Origin: JAWLFI01 sp964626595
GTDB taxonomy: Bacteria > Bacteroidota > Bacteroidia > Chitinophagales > Saprospiraceae
NCBI GenBank assembly: GCA_964626595.1
Contig: CAZVFU010000129.1
Location: 1-5,137, forward strand
Length of the DNA stretch: 5,137 nucleotides
Reading direction: 5' to 3'
In this document: piece by piece, positions 1-5,137 of the stretch
Numbering within the stretch: position 1 is the first letter of the stretch
Layout: the number at the start of each line of letters is the position of its first letter
Made by a program: the position numbers and the translations under genes
Notes under the pieces: model-generated
Databases searched by the model: none
What the model was told of the DNA's origin: nothing
What the model saw: only the letters and a program-made list of their open reading frames with translations

Positions 1-390
1 ATCATCGGGCAGTCTCATTCTTTGTGCAGAATTCAAATTGACATGTAAATCTGCTCGTTTAACTGTCACTGCGCGCGGATTGGAAGAAAGATCCCGGATA
101 TAATCAAAGTAAGGTGTTTTTGGATCACGGCTCAGATCCACCACCGCTTTGGAGATGCTGTCTCCAAAGTTTTCGGTGATTTCCTGAGCCCTTACGTGAG
201 TTTTTTCCAGGACATCATGAAGGAGAGCTATTACGCCCAACTCTCTTGGTGCACTTTCTCCGCCGGTTTCTTCAAAGACCTTAAGCACGTGCGAAGTGAA
301 TAGATTGTTTCCATATCGGTCTTCCTGATCGCCATGGGCTTCTTTTGCAAATTCGTAAGCCTTCGCCAAACGCTGATCGGAAAATGTCAT
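1..390 (-). CDS. HD-domain protein resembling small (p)ppGpp hydrolases (SpoT/MESH1-like), 3' part missing
   Basis: I translated this by hand from the ATG at 390-388. The frame stays open for 130 codons to the window edge, so the C-terminus lies outside. The pattern fits the hydrolase domain of RelA/SpoT-type and small alarmone hydrolases, metal-dependent enzymes that remove pyrophosphate from (p)ppGpp. Visible residues are R25, H34, H58-D59, E62, D114 and N118. The R25-H34 (9), H34-H58 (24) and D114-N118 (4) spacings equal those between the R44, H53, H77, D144 and N148 active-site positions of Streptococcus Rel. The segment near residue 110, VKRADLHVNLNS, parallels the conserved K-AD--N block. 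One difference stands out: the usual HDxxED reads HDVLEK, so the second acidic residue is Lys63. No synthetase domain is seen in the visible part. The gene starts 12 bp after the HMA protein gene and is probably co-transcribed with it. HD family membership is firm; alarmone substrate is an inference, and another nucleotide is possible. Confidence 0.8.
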   Translation of the reverse strand, partial: MTFSDQRLAKAYEFAKEAHGDQEDRYGNNLFTSHVLKVFEETGGESAPRELGVIALLHDVLEKTHVRAQEITENFGDSISKAVVDLSRDPKTPYFDYIRDLSSNPRAVTVKRADLHVNLNSAQRMRLPDD

Positions 391-402
391 ATGGATTTCA
401 AT

Positions 403-624
403 TTAGGATTGGGCCTCATCCAATTCAGCTTTAAAACCGACCTTTTTCACTAAATCGATAATCTCTTGAGGGTCTTCGCCGGAAAACTTCACCTGTAGCC
501 TTCTTTCGGGGTCTTCCAGGTCCAGCTTCCAATCATTAACTTGCTTCGATTTGTCTAACAAAGGAGCCACTTTGGCGCGGCAATTCGCACACTGTAAGTT
601 TGTTTTAAAGGTGTGGGTTTTCAT
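403..624 (-). CDS. small heavy-metal-associated (HMA) domain protein, probable copper chaperone (CopZ-like)
   Basis: This 73-residue protein is essentially a single HMA (ferredoxin-like beta-alpha-beta-beta-alpha-beta) domain. It carries the metal-binding pair in NLQCANCRAK, Cys12 and Cys15. Such domains bind Cu(I) through the two thiolates and hand it to the N-terminal domain or membrane entry site of the partner ATPase. The classical MxCxxC loop has Leu10 where Met is usual. That agrees with my memory of a Bacteroidetes HMA family with Asn-Ile/Leu before the first Cys. The protein ends in the typical VKKVGFKAEL segment. The gene follows copA by 29 bp on the same strand, and that placement supports copper rather than zinc or mercury as the cargo. 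There is no signal peptide, so it should be cytoplasmic. The start has an A-rich leader (ATAAGA before ATG) and no clear Shine-Dalgarno. The role as a chaperone is inferred from the fold and the neighbour. Confidence 0.88.
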   Translation of the reverse strand: MKTHTFKTNLQCANCRAKVAPLLDKSKQVNDWKLDLEDPERRLQVKFSGEDPQEIIDLVKKVGFKAELDEAQS

Positions 625-653
625 TCTTATTGTTTTATATTGAAACGATATTC

Positions 654-2861
654 TTAGAGCCTTTTGTTCCGAAGTCGGAGGCTATTTCCAACCACCGAAA
701 CAGAGCTGAGAGCCATGGCACCCGCAGCAATCATCGGATCGAGCAAGAAACCGGTAAAGGGGTAAATGAGCCCGGCGGCAATCGGAATGCCCACAATATT
801 GTAGACGAACGCCCAAAACAGATTTTGATAGATACCCCGAACGGTCAGGTGAGATAAGTTGAACGCCTTGCCGATCGAACGCAAATCGGAAGTGACCAGC
901 GTGATATCGGCCACGTCCATAGCAATATCACTTCCATGCCCCATGGCAATGCTTAAATCAGCTGTAGCCAGAGCCTCTGAGTCGTTGATTCCATCGCCGA
1001 CCATCGCCACAGATTTGCCTTCCTTTTGGAGGCGCTCAATTTCTTCAGCCTTATCGCTGGGTAGGAGAGAGGCGCGATAGGAATTGATGCCCACGGCTTT
1101 ACATACTGCCTTTGCGGTGCCTTCCTGATCACCGGTGAGCATGCGGATTTCTATTCCCCGTCCTTTCAAGTTTGAAATGGCTTCTGCCGCGTGGGCTTTG
1201 ACTTGATCTGAAATTGCAAATAAGCCAATGACCCTTCCATCCGCGCCCAGATATACAATCGTTTGAGCTTCATCCGCATGTTTATTCAGGTATTCCTGAA
1301 TGTTCTCAGGTCGGGACAGATTTTGTTCATCCATAAGTGCCGCATTGCCAATGAAGAAGGTTTCACCTTTGGAGTCATTGGCTTTCAGGCCGCGCCCTGT
1401 GATGCTATCAAAACCCGATAGACTAGTCGGCGATACCCCGTCTTCTTTCAAACGGCGAATAAGAGCCTGTGCCAGGGGATGTTCCGATCGTTGTTCCATA
1501 GCTAAAGCTACGGCTTTCGCTTGCTTTGATTTGCTTTCATCTGCCCATATTTGCTCGGCCACCCGGGGACGGCCTTCTGTAATGGTGCCTGTTTTATCTA
1601 GTATTAAGGTGTCAACTTTACGAGCGCGTTGCAGGCTCTCTGCATCCTGTATTAATATATTGTTTTCAGCTCCCTTGCCAATGCCCACCATTATGGCAGT
1701 GGGTGTGGCTAATCCCAGTGCACAGGGGCAGGCCACAACTAAAACGCTAATCGAAGTGAGTAGGGCGTGGGAAAAGGCATCGGCCCCGCCCCAAATGTTC
1801 CATGAAACGAAAGTCAAAATCGAAATAGAAATCACTACGGGTACAAATACAGCCGCGATTCGGTCCACGAGTTTTTGCACCGGCGCTTTGCTACCTTGTG
1901 CTCTTCGCACCCGCTCTATAATTTGAGAAAGTAAGGTCTCTGCACCCACTTTTTTAGCGGTGAAATCGAAACTCCCCTTCTGATTAATCGTTCCGGCGAA
2001 AACCCGGTCCCCCTTACTTTTCTTTACAGCCTCCGGTTCTCCGCTGATCATACTCTCATCGATATAACTTTGTCCCGAAAGGAGTATGCCGTCTACAGGA
2101 ATGCGTTCACCGGGGCGAACCCGAAGGGTGTCATGAACTTGTACCTCTTCCGTCCCAATTTCCTTTTCTTTACCCTCAGTTATAAGGATGACGCGATCCG
2201 GCTTCAGATTCATCAATTTTTTTAGCGCAGCACCTGTCTGCGACTTGGCCCGCTCCTCAAGTAATCGTCCGACGAGGATAAAAGTAATAATGACAGTCGC
2301 AGCCTCATAATACACATGTGGATCCAAGCCCCGATTCGTCCAAAACTCGGGATATAGTGTATTAAATAAACTAAAAGTGTAGGCTATCCCAGTACTCAAG
2401 GCTACCAGTGTATCCATATTCGCTTTTCCCCGCCGGGCCTGTCGGGCGGCCTGAATAAAAAATTGGCGACCGAAAACAAATAGAATTGGAGTGCTGAGAA
2501 CCAAAGAAATCCAGCGGCCTTCCTCCCAGGACATAAAAAACATACCGATGATGAATACAGGCAGGGTGAGAATAGCAGCCCCTAAGGTTCGCCGTTTCAA
2601 TTCCTCATAAGATTTTTGCTTTTCCTCTTCCTGTTGCTCCAGCGGATTATCTTCTTGAATAATGATGTCATAGCCGACTTCCTGAAGGGCACTCTTTAAG
2701 TCTTCCTCGTCCGCATTGTACTCAATCCAAACGGATTGATCGGCAAAATTTACTTCTGCTCGATCTACTCCGGGAGATTGTTCCAAAACAGACTCCACAC
2801 TGCCGGCACAGGCCGCACAGCTCATGCCACTTACGGGAAATTGTTTCGACTTTTTGCTCAT
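654..2861 (-). CDS. copA: Cu(+)-exporting P1B-type ATPase CopA
   Basis: This is an inner-membrane pump that uses ATP to move Cu+ out of the cytoplasm. Numbered from the chosen start it has 735 residues. There is one N-terminal HMA domain with GMSCAAC (Cys15, Cys18). Membrane segments lie near 92-111, 117-137, 150-170, 184-203, 335-357, 366-390, 678-700 and 703-725. The actuator loop has SGEP at 273-276 where TGE is common. The transmembrane metal site is CPC at 378-380. The phosphorylation motif is DKTGT at 422-426 (Asp422), the nucleotide-binding motif is SEHPLA at 459-464, and the hinge is GDGIND at 622-627. Tyr687-Asn688 and M716-xx-S719-S720 in the last two helices, together with CPC, are the P1B-1 signature that specifies Cu+. 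A longer frame begins at 2909. I prefer the ATG at 2861 because the HMA domain follows it at once and the extra 16 residues look unrelated to the family. The gene heads the unit with the HMA protein. Confidence 0.96.
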   Translation of the reverse strand: MSKKSKQFPVSGMSCAACAGSVESVLEQSPGVDRAEVNFADQSVWIEYNADEEDLKSALQEVGYDIIIQEDNPLEQQEEEKQKSYEELKRRTLGAAILTLPVFIIGMFFMSWEEGRWISLVLSTPILFVFGRQFFIQAARQARRGKANMDTLVALSTGIAYTFSLFNTLYPEFWTNRGLDPHVYYEAATVIITFILVGRLLEERAKSQTGAALKKLMNLKPDRVILITEGKEKEIGTEEVQVHDTLRVRPGERIPVDGILLSGQSYIDESMISGEPEAVKKSKGDRVFAGTINQKGSFDFTAKKVGAETLLSQIIERVRRAQGSKAPVQKLVDRIAAVFVPVVISISILTFVSWNIWGGADAFSHALLTSISVLVVACPCALGLATPTAIMVGIGKGAENNILIQDAESLQRARKVDTLILDKTGTITEGRPRVAEQIWADESKSKQAKAVALAMEQRSEHPLAQALIRRLKEDGVSPTSLSGFDSITGRGLKANDSKGETFFIGNAALMDEQNLSRPENIQEYLNKHADEAQTIVYLGADGRVIGLFAISDQVKAHAAEAISNLKGRGIEIRMLTGDQEGTAKAVCKAVGINSYRASLLPSDKAEEIERLQKEGKSVAMVGDGINDSEALATADLSIAMGHGSDIAMDVADITLVTSDLRSIGKAFNLSHLTVRGIYQNLFWAFVYNIVGIPIAAGLIYPFTGFLLDPMIAAGAMALSSVSVVGNSLRLRNKRL

Positions 2862-3006
2862 GGTGATATTATATCTAACTGTGGTAAAAGTACAAGTTGC
2901 AAAGGGCATTTCATAGCACTTATCCTGATGTTAAGAGTAATAATTTTCATAGGGTTTCCATCTTATAAATACCAATACCCTCTCGTCATACTTAGTTCAT
3001 ATTTCG

Positions 3007-3047
3007 TGTAGAATTAACTGCTTTGAGGTTGTTTGAATTATTCTACA
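3007..3047. repeat. 8-bp inverted repeat upstream of the atpD promoter
   Basis: TGTAGAAT at 3007-3014 is the exact reverse complement of ATTCTACA at 3040-3047, with 25 bp between. The half-site centres are 33 bp apart, about three helical turns, and the right half ends 8 bp before the -33 element of the atpD promoter candidate. It could be a paired regulator site or chance in an A/T-rich spacer; a long-loop RNA hairpin seems less likely because it lies upstream of the predicted transcript start. Confidence 0.35.
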
Positions 3048-3055
3048 AGCTATTT

Positions 3056-3085
3056 TTTGTGCGAAAGGGAAAAAGCTTATCTTTG
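3056..3085 (+). promoter_or_regulatory. Bacteroidetes-type promoter for atpD-atpC
   Basis: TTTG at 3056-3059 and TATCTTTG at 3078-3085 match the Bacteroidetes -33 (TTTG/TTG) and -7 (TAnnTTTG) elements, the latter at every fixed position. The 18-bp spacing is within the range reported for this phylum. Transcription would start near 3090-3093 and leave a leader of about 30 nt before the atpD ATG at 3123. That leader (TAATTTTTAGGT before ATG) is A/T-rich with no Shine-Dalgarno, as is common in the phylum. Confidence 0.7.
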
Positions 3086-3122
3086 CCCCGATTTTAATAA
3101 CCTCAGCACGTAATTTTTAGGT

Positions 3123-4637
3123 ATGGCAAATAAAGGTATTATTCAGCAGATCATTGGCCCAGTAGTTGATGTGAGCTTTTCCGACGAAGGATCGCAAGTT
3201 CCGAATTTGTATAATGCACTTGAGATTCAAAGAAGTGAAGACAATATACTTGTTCTTGAAGTGCAGCAGCACTTGGGAGAGCACACCGTGAGAGCGATCG
3301 CGATGGACTCCACAGAGGGTCTTACGCGAGGAATGCCCGTTGTAGACCAGGGGCGCCCCATTTCCATGCCGATCGGAGACAAGATCAAGGGCCGATTGTT
3401 CAATGTGGTTGGGAAGACCATCGACGGTATTCATCCCATCGAGTCTAGTGATAACGAGTATCCTATCCACAGAAAGCCGCCCAGGTATGAAGACTTATCC
3501 ACCGAATCCGAAGTGTTATACACTGGGATTAAGGTGATTGATTTGATCGAACCCTACCTAAAAGGGGGTAAGATTGGTCTTTTCGGTGGTGCAGGTGTAG
3601 GAAAAACCGTTTTGATTCAGGAACTCATTAATAACATTGCCAAAGGATACGAGGGAATCTCTGTATTTGCTGGCGTGGGTGAGCGAACGCGTGAAGGAAA
3701 TGACCTGATGCGTGAGATGCTCGAAGCCGGAATTATCAATTACGGTGAGGACTTTTCTGAATCTATGGAGAAAGGCGGCTGGGACCTAAGTAAAGTCAGC
3801 ACCAAGGATCTCGAATCCTCGAAAGCCACTTTTGTATTCGGACAGATGAATGAGCCTCCCGGAGCACGTGCCCGAGTAGCACTTTCCGGTTTGACGATTG
3901 CGGAGTATTTCCGAGATGGAGATATGGATGACCCCCAGGGTGGAAAAGACATTCTTTTCTTTATCGACAATATATTCCGATTTACACAAGCGGGTTCTGA
4001 AGTTTCGGCTCTTTTGGGTCGTATGCCTTCAGCTGTGGGTTATCAGCCGACCCTCGCTTCCGAAATGGGTAGAATGCAGGAGCGTATTACTTCAACAAAA
4101 CGAGGTTCAATTACTTCCGTTCAGGCGGTTTATGTACCTGCGGATGACTTGACTGACCCCGCGCCGGCCACCACATTTGCTCACTTGGATGCCACCACGG
4201 TTCTTTCTAGAAAAATTGCATCTCTGGGTATTTATCCCGCCGTGGATCCATTGGACTCTACGTCTCGAATTTTGGATCCGGCAATTATCGGGGACAAGCA
4301 TTACCAAACCGCACAACGGGTTAAAAATCTTCTTCAACGATACAACGAACTTCAGGATATTATCGCCATTCTGGGAATGGAAGAACTCTCCGAAGAAGAC
4401 CGAATGATTGTCTATAGAGCCCGGAAAGTTCAGCGTTTCCTATCTCAGCCTTTCCATGTGGCCGAGCAGTTCACCGGTCTTAAAGGTGTGCTCGTGCCGA
4501 TCGAAGAAACCATTAAGGGTTTTAATATGATCATGGACGGTGAAATGGATGAGTATCCGGAAGCGGCATTTAACCTTAAAGGAAATATCGAAGAAGTTAT
4601 TGAAGCCGGTAAGAAAATGATCGAAGAAAACGCCTAA
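3123..4637 (+). CDS. atpD: F1Fo ATP synthase subunit beta (catalytic)
   Basis: This is the catalytic subunit of the F1 head, which makes or hydrolyses ATP at the cytoplasmic face of the inner membrane. Its 504 residues run from the N-terminal beta-barrel (about 1-85) through the nucleotide-binding domain to the C-terminal helices. The P-loop is GGAGVGKT at 155-162 (Lys161, Thr162). GERTREGNDL at 186-195 holds the catalytic Glu187. The Walker B strand ends at Asp282 in ILFFIDN. The family signature PAVDPLDSTS is at 372-381. The DELSEED lever that contacts the rotor is EELSEED at 420-426. Compared with E. coli beta (460 aa), there is an extra stretch around 206-234 before FVFGQMNEPPGARARV, which also occurs in other Bacteroidetes beta subunits I remember. 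The gene opens a two-gene unit with atpC two bases downstream; no other ATP synthase gene is in view. Confidence 0.99.
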   Translation: MANKGIIQQIIGPVVDVSFSDEGSQVPNLYNALEIQRSEDNILVLEVQQHLGEHTVRAIAMDSTEGLTRGMPVVDQGRPISMPIGDKIKGRLFNVVGKTIDGIHPIESSDNEYPIHRKPPRYEDLSTESEVLYTGIKVIDLIEPYLKGGKIGLFGGAGVGKTVLIQELINNIAKGYEGISVFAGVGERTREGNDLMREMLEAGIINYGEDFSESMEKGGWDLSKVSTKDLESSKATFVFGQMNEPPGARARVALSGLTIAEYFRDGDMDDPQGGKDILFFIDNIFRFTQAGSEVSALLGRMPSAVGYQPTLASEMGRMQERITSTKRGSITSVQAVYVPADDLTDPAPATTFAHLDATTVLSRKIASLGIYPAVDPLDSTSRILDPAIIGDKHYQTAQRVKNLLQRYNELQDIIAILGMEELSEEDRMIVYRARKVQRFLSQPFHVAEQFTGLKGVLVPIEETIKGFNMIMDGEMDEYPEAAFNLKGNIEEVIEAGKKMIEENA

Positions 4638-4639
4638 TC

Positions 4640-4900
4640 ATGCTGCACGTCCATATTTTAAGTCCCGAGGAAAAATTATTTCAGGGAAAAGCCCAAATTA
4701 TTACCCTACCCGGTGAGGATGGCAGCTTTCAGATCCTCCCTCAGCACGCTCCCATCGTAGCCTCCTTGGCCGATGGCGACATAAATCTGCAGGACGAAGA
4801 GGGGAAGGAAAAGTTGTTCCATATCCGATCTGGATTTGTCGAGGTTCTCAATAATACCGTGAACATTTTAGTTCAGGGAGCAAAACCCATGGATTCATAA
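4640..4900 (+). CDS. atpC: F1Fo ATP synthase subunit epsilon, short form
   Basis: The epsilon subunit sits on the central stalk and couples gamma to the c-ring. The 86 residues cover the N-terminal beta-sandwich: LHVHILSPEEKLFQG at the start, the conserved GEDGSFQILPQHAPIVASL block at 25-43, and GFVEVLNNTVNILV near 65-78. The C-terminal helical hairpin found in the roughly 140-residue E. coli protein is absent. The frame ends in tandem stops (TAATAA, 4898-4903), so this looks like a naturally short form, known from Bacteroidetes, and not a frameshift. The ATG lies 2 bp after the atpD stop with no clear ribosome site, which suggests translational coupling. Loss of the hairpin means the subunit cannot impose the extended-hairpin inhibition known for E. 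coli epsilon. The intrinsic terminator follows about 30 bp later and closes the unit. Confidence 0.95.
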   Translation: MLHVHILSPEEKLFQGKAQIITLPGEDGSFQILPQHAPIVASLADGDINLQDEEGKEKLFHIRSGFVEVLNNTVNILVQGAKPMDS

Positions 4901-4930
4901 TAAGCAGCCGTTTTCAATAGATAAAATACG

Positions 4931-4966
4931 AAGAGAGACTGTGTTATACGGTCTCTCTTTTTTTTT
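4931..4966 (+). terminator. Rho-independent terminator of atpD-atpC
   Basis: AAGAGAGAC (4931-4939) pairs perfectly with GTCTCTCTT (4951-4959). The interior can extend through a T-G wobble and GTG/TAC pairs down to a TTA triloop. A run of nine T (4958-4966) follows. It lies 30 bp after the atpC stop on the same strand. The stem is purine/pyrimidine-biased and the left arm begins with AA, so it could also work weakly in the other direction. Confidence 0.93.
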
Positions 4967-4980
4967 GGGGCGTGCCCCTC

Positions 4981-5013
4981 GTCCTCGAGAGCGCCAAAGG
5001 CGATCCTCGCGAC
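4981..5013. repeat. hairpin module, copy 1 (inside the GC-rich element)
   Basis: This 33-nt unit runs from GTCCTCGAGA to TCCTCGCGAC. CGCC/GGCG (4992-4995 with 4999-5002) closes an AAA loop, and CGAG/CTCG (4986-4989 with 5006-5009) sits below it. GTC/GAC (4981-4983 with 5011-5013) is part of the 8-bp basal helix. It matches copy 2 at 26 of 33 positions. It is less perfectly paired than copy 2: T4985/C5010 and G4991/A5003 are mismatched. Confidence 0.75.
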
Positions 5014-5038
5014 GAGGGTCGGGCTATGCGGGGGTGCC

Positions 5039-5071
5039 GTCCCCGAGATTGCCGATGGCAATCCTCGGGAC
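5039..5071. repeat. hairpin module, copy 2 (inside the GC-rich element)
   Basis: This is the second 33-nt unit, running from GTCCCCGAGA to TCCTCGGGAC. ATTGCC/GGCAAT (5048-5053 with 5057-5062) closes a GAT triloop. After a one-base C bulge (5063), CCCGAG/CTCGGG (5042-5047 with 5064-5069) continues the stem. GT/AC (5039-5040 with 5070-5071) finishes it across a second bulged C (5041). It is nearly fully paired and is aligned with copy 1 without gaps. Confidence 0.8.
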
Positions 5072-5090
5072 CCGCTCGCGATGCTCGCGG
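5072..5090. repeat. short hairpin with GCTCGCG direct repeat
   Basis: GCTCGCG occurs twice, at 5074-5080 and 5083-5089, separated by AT. The same stretch folds as CCGC (5072-5075) with GCGG (5087-5090), a TC/TC internal loop, and GC/GC around a GAT triloop. It abuts the preceding hairpin and the CCCC strand that closes the junction. The stem is weaker than the other two hairpins. Confidence 0.5.
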
Positions 5091-5137
5091 CCCCTACTAT
5101 CCCTCACGCGGAACAGATGTTGAATTGTTTAATCGTT

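Larger units (their letters stand above)
2862..3122. other. shared intergenic spacer between divergent copA and atpD
   Basis: This A/T-rich spacer of 261 bp separates the two divergent units and must carry both promoters. The atpD side has a good Bacteroidetes-type promoter at 3056-3085 and, upstream of it, an 8-bp inverted repeat (3007-3014 and 3040-3047). On the copA side I find no convincing promoter; TACTTTTA on the minus strand (2892-2885) matches TAnnTTTG at five of its six fixed bases but has no TTG at the right distance. I see no recognisable CueR/MerR-type or CopY-type copper operator. The short open frames that cross this region are not supported as genes. Confidence 0.7.
4967..5111. 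repeat. GC-rich palindromic intergenic element with a branched fold
   Basis: This 145-bp block is 71% G+C by hand count and stands out sharply from the flanking A/T-rich DNA. It starts directly after the terminator T-run. Pairings seen by eye: GCGTG (4970-4974) with CACGC (5105-5109) closes the element. CCCTCGTC (4976-4983) pairs with GACGAGGG (5011-5018) as the base of a long hairpin. GGG (5021-5023) pairs with CCC (5101-5103), followed by CTAT on both strands (5024-5027 and 5097-5100). GGGG (5031-5034) pairs with CCCC (5091-5094) and encloses two abutting hairpins (5039-5071 and 5072-5090). Almost every base is used. The short open frames across it have low-complexity Arg/Pro/Ser translations and no family resemblance. 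From memory it resembles dispersed intergenic repeats of Bacteroidetes containing GGTCGGGCTAT and CTATCCCTCACGC; I could not search for copies. Which strand, if any, is transcribed is unknown. Confidence 0.7.

Noticed and set aside
1300..1926. 208-codon open frame on the plus strand opposite copA
   Set aside because: It is antisense to the strongly conserved CopA catalytic region, and its Ser/Arg/Ala-rich translation matches no family I know. It is a shadow frame.
2868..2897. TATAAT on the minus strand (2873-2868) with a TTGTAC upstream as a copA promoter
   Set aside because: The -35 match is poor, Bacteroidetes do not usually use this pattern, and transcription would begin at the ATG itself. 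A leaderless copA message is possible but not supported.
2862..2909. Longer N-terminus for CopA starting at the ATG at 2909
   Set aside because: The extra 16 residues (MPFATCTFTTVRYNIT) show no family resemblance. The HMA domain begins right after the ATG at 2861, as in other CopA proteins.
3032..3058. Alternative atpD promoter using TTTG (3032-3035) and TATTTTTT (3051-3058)
   Set aside because: The spacing is only 15 bp and the -7 lacks the final G. The candidate at 3056-3085 is clearly better.
3117..3470. 117-codon minus-strand frame over the start of atpD
   Set aside because: It is antisense to conserved AtpD residues, with no recognisable domain or promoter, so a shadow frame is the simpler reading.
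4967..5111. CRISPR array or tRNA/rRNA fragment
   Set aside because: There are only two diverged hairpin copies with no regular spacers, and no cloverleaf with the invariant tRNA bases or rRNA-like sequence is seen.
4967..5111. Insertion sequence with transposase
   Set aside because: There is no coding capacity for a transposase and only a 5-bp terminal inverted match (GCGTG/CACGC). A non-autonomous element remains possible, but no target duplication is evident.
4873..5123. Short frames in both directions across the GC-rich element
   Set aside because: Their translations are low-complexity Arg/Pro/Ser sequence imposed by the palindromes, and they run through the terminator or the repeat without start signals.

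Overview
The window looks like chromosome from a member of the Bacteroidota (Bacteroidetes), probably an environmental Flavobacteriia- or Cytophagia-like lineage. Four things point that way. The ATP synthase beta and epsilon genes form a two-gene atpD-atpC unit, separate from the other F-type ATPase genes. The beta subunit is long (504 aa) and the epsilon subunit is short (86 aa). Translation starts lack clear Shine-Dalgarno sequences and have A/T-rich leaders. The atpD promoter candidate matches the Bacteroidetes pattern (TTTG ... TAnnTTTG) rather than TTGACA/TATAAT.

Layout: two divergent units share a spacer of about 260 bp (2862-3122). The left unit is read on the minus strand. It holds a Cu+-exporting P1B-type ATPase (copA, 2861->654), then a small CxxC metal-binding protein of the HMA fold (624->403), then the first 130 residues of an HD-domain protein resembling (p)ppGpp hydrolases (390->1, cut by the window edge). 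Spacings of 29 and 12 bp suggest one transcript for copper handling that continues into the HD gene.

The right unit is read on the plus strand. It holds atpD (3123-4637) and atpC (4640-4900), two bases apart, and ends in a strong intrinsic terminator (4931-4966).

Flush against the terminator T-run begins a compact GC-rich element (4967-5111, 71% G+C counted by hand). It contains nested inverted repeats, including two diverged copies of a 33-nt hairpin, and is bracketed by GCGTG/CACGC. By eye it folds completely into a branched, closed structure and carries no credible gene. It is the least conventional part of the window and resembles dispersed intergenic repeats seen in Bacteroidetes genomes, although I could not search for other copies. 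The last 26 bases show nothing identifiable.

Most of the window is ordinary core metabolism and metal homeostasis. The points most worth a second look are the GC-rich folded element and the alarmone-hydrolase-like gene in the copper unit, whose HDxxED motif reads HDxxEK.
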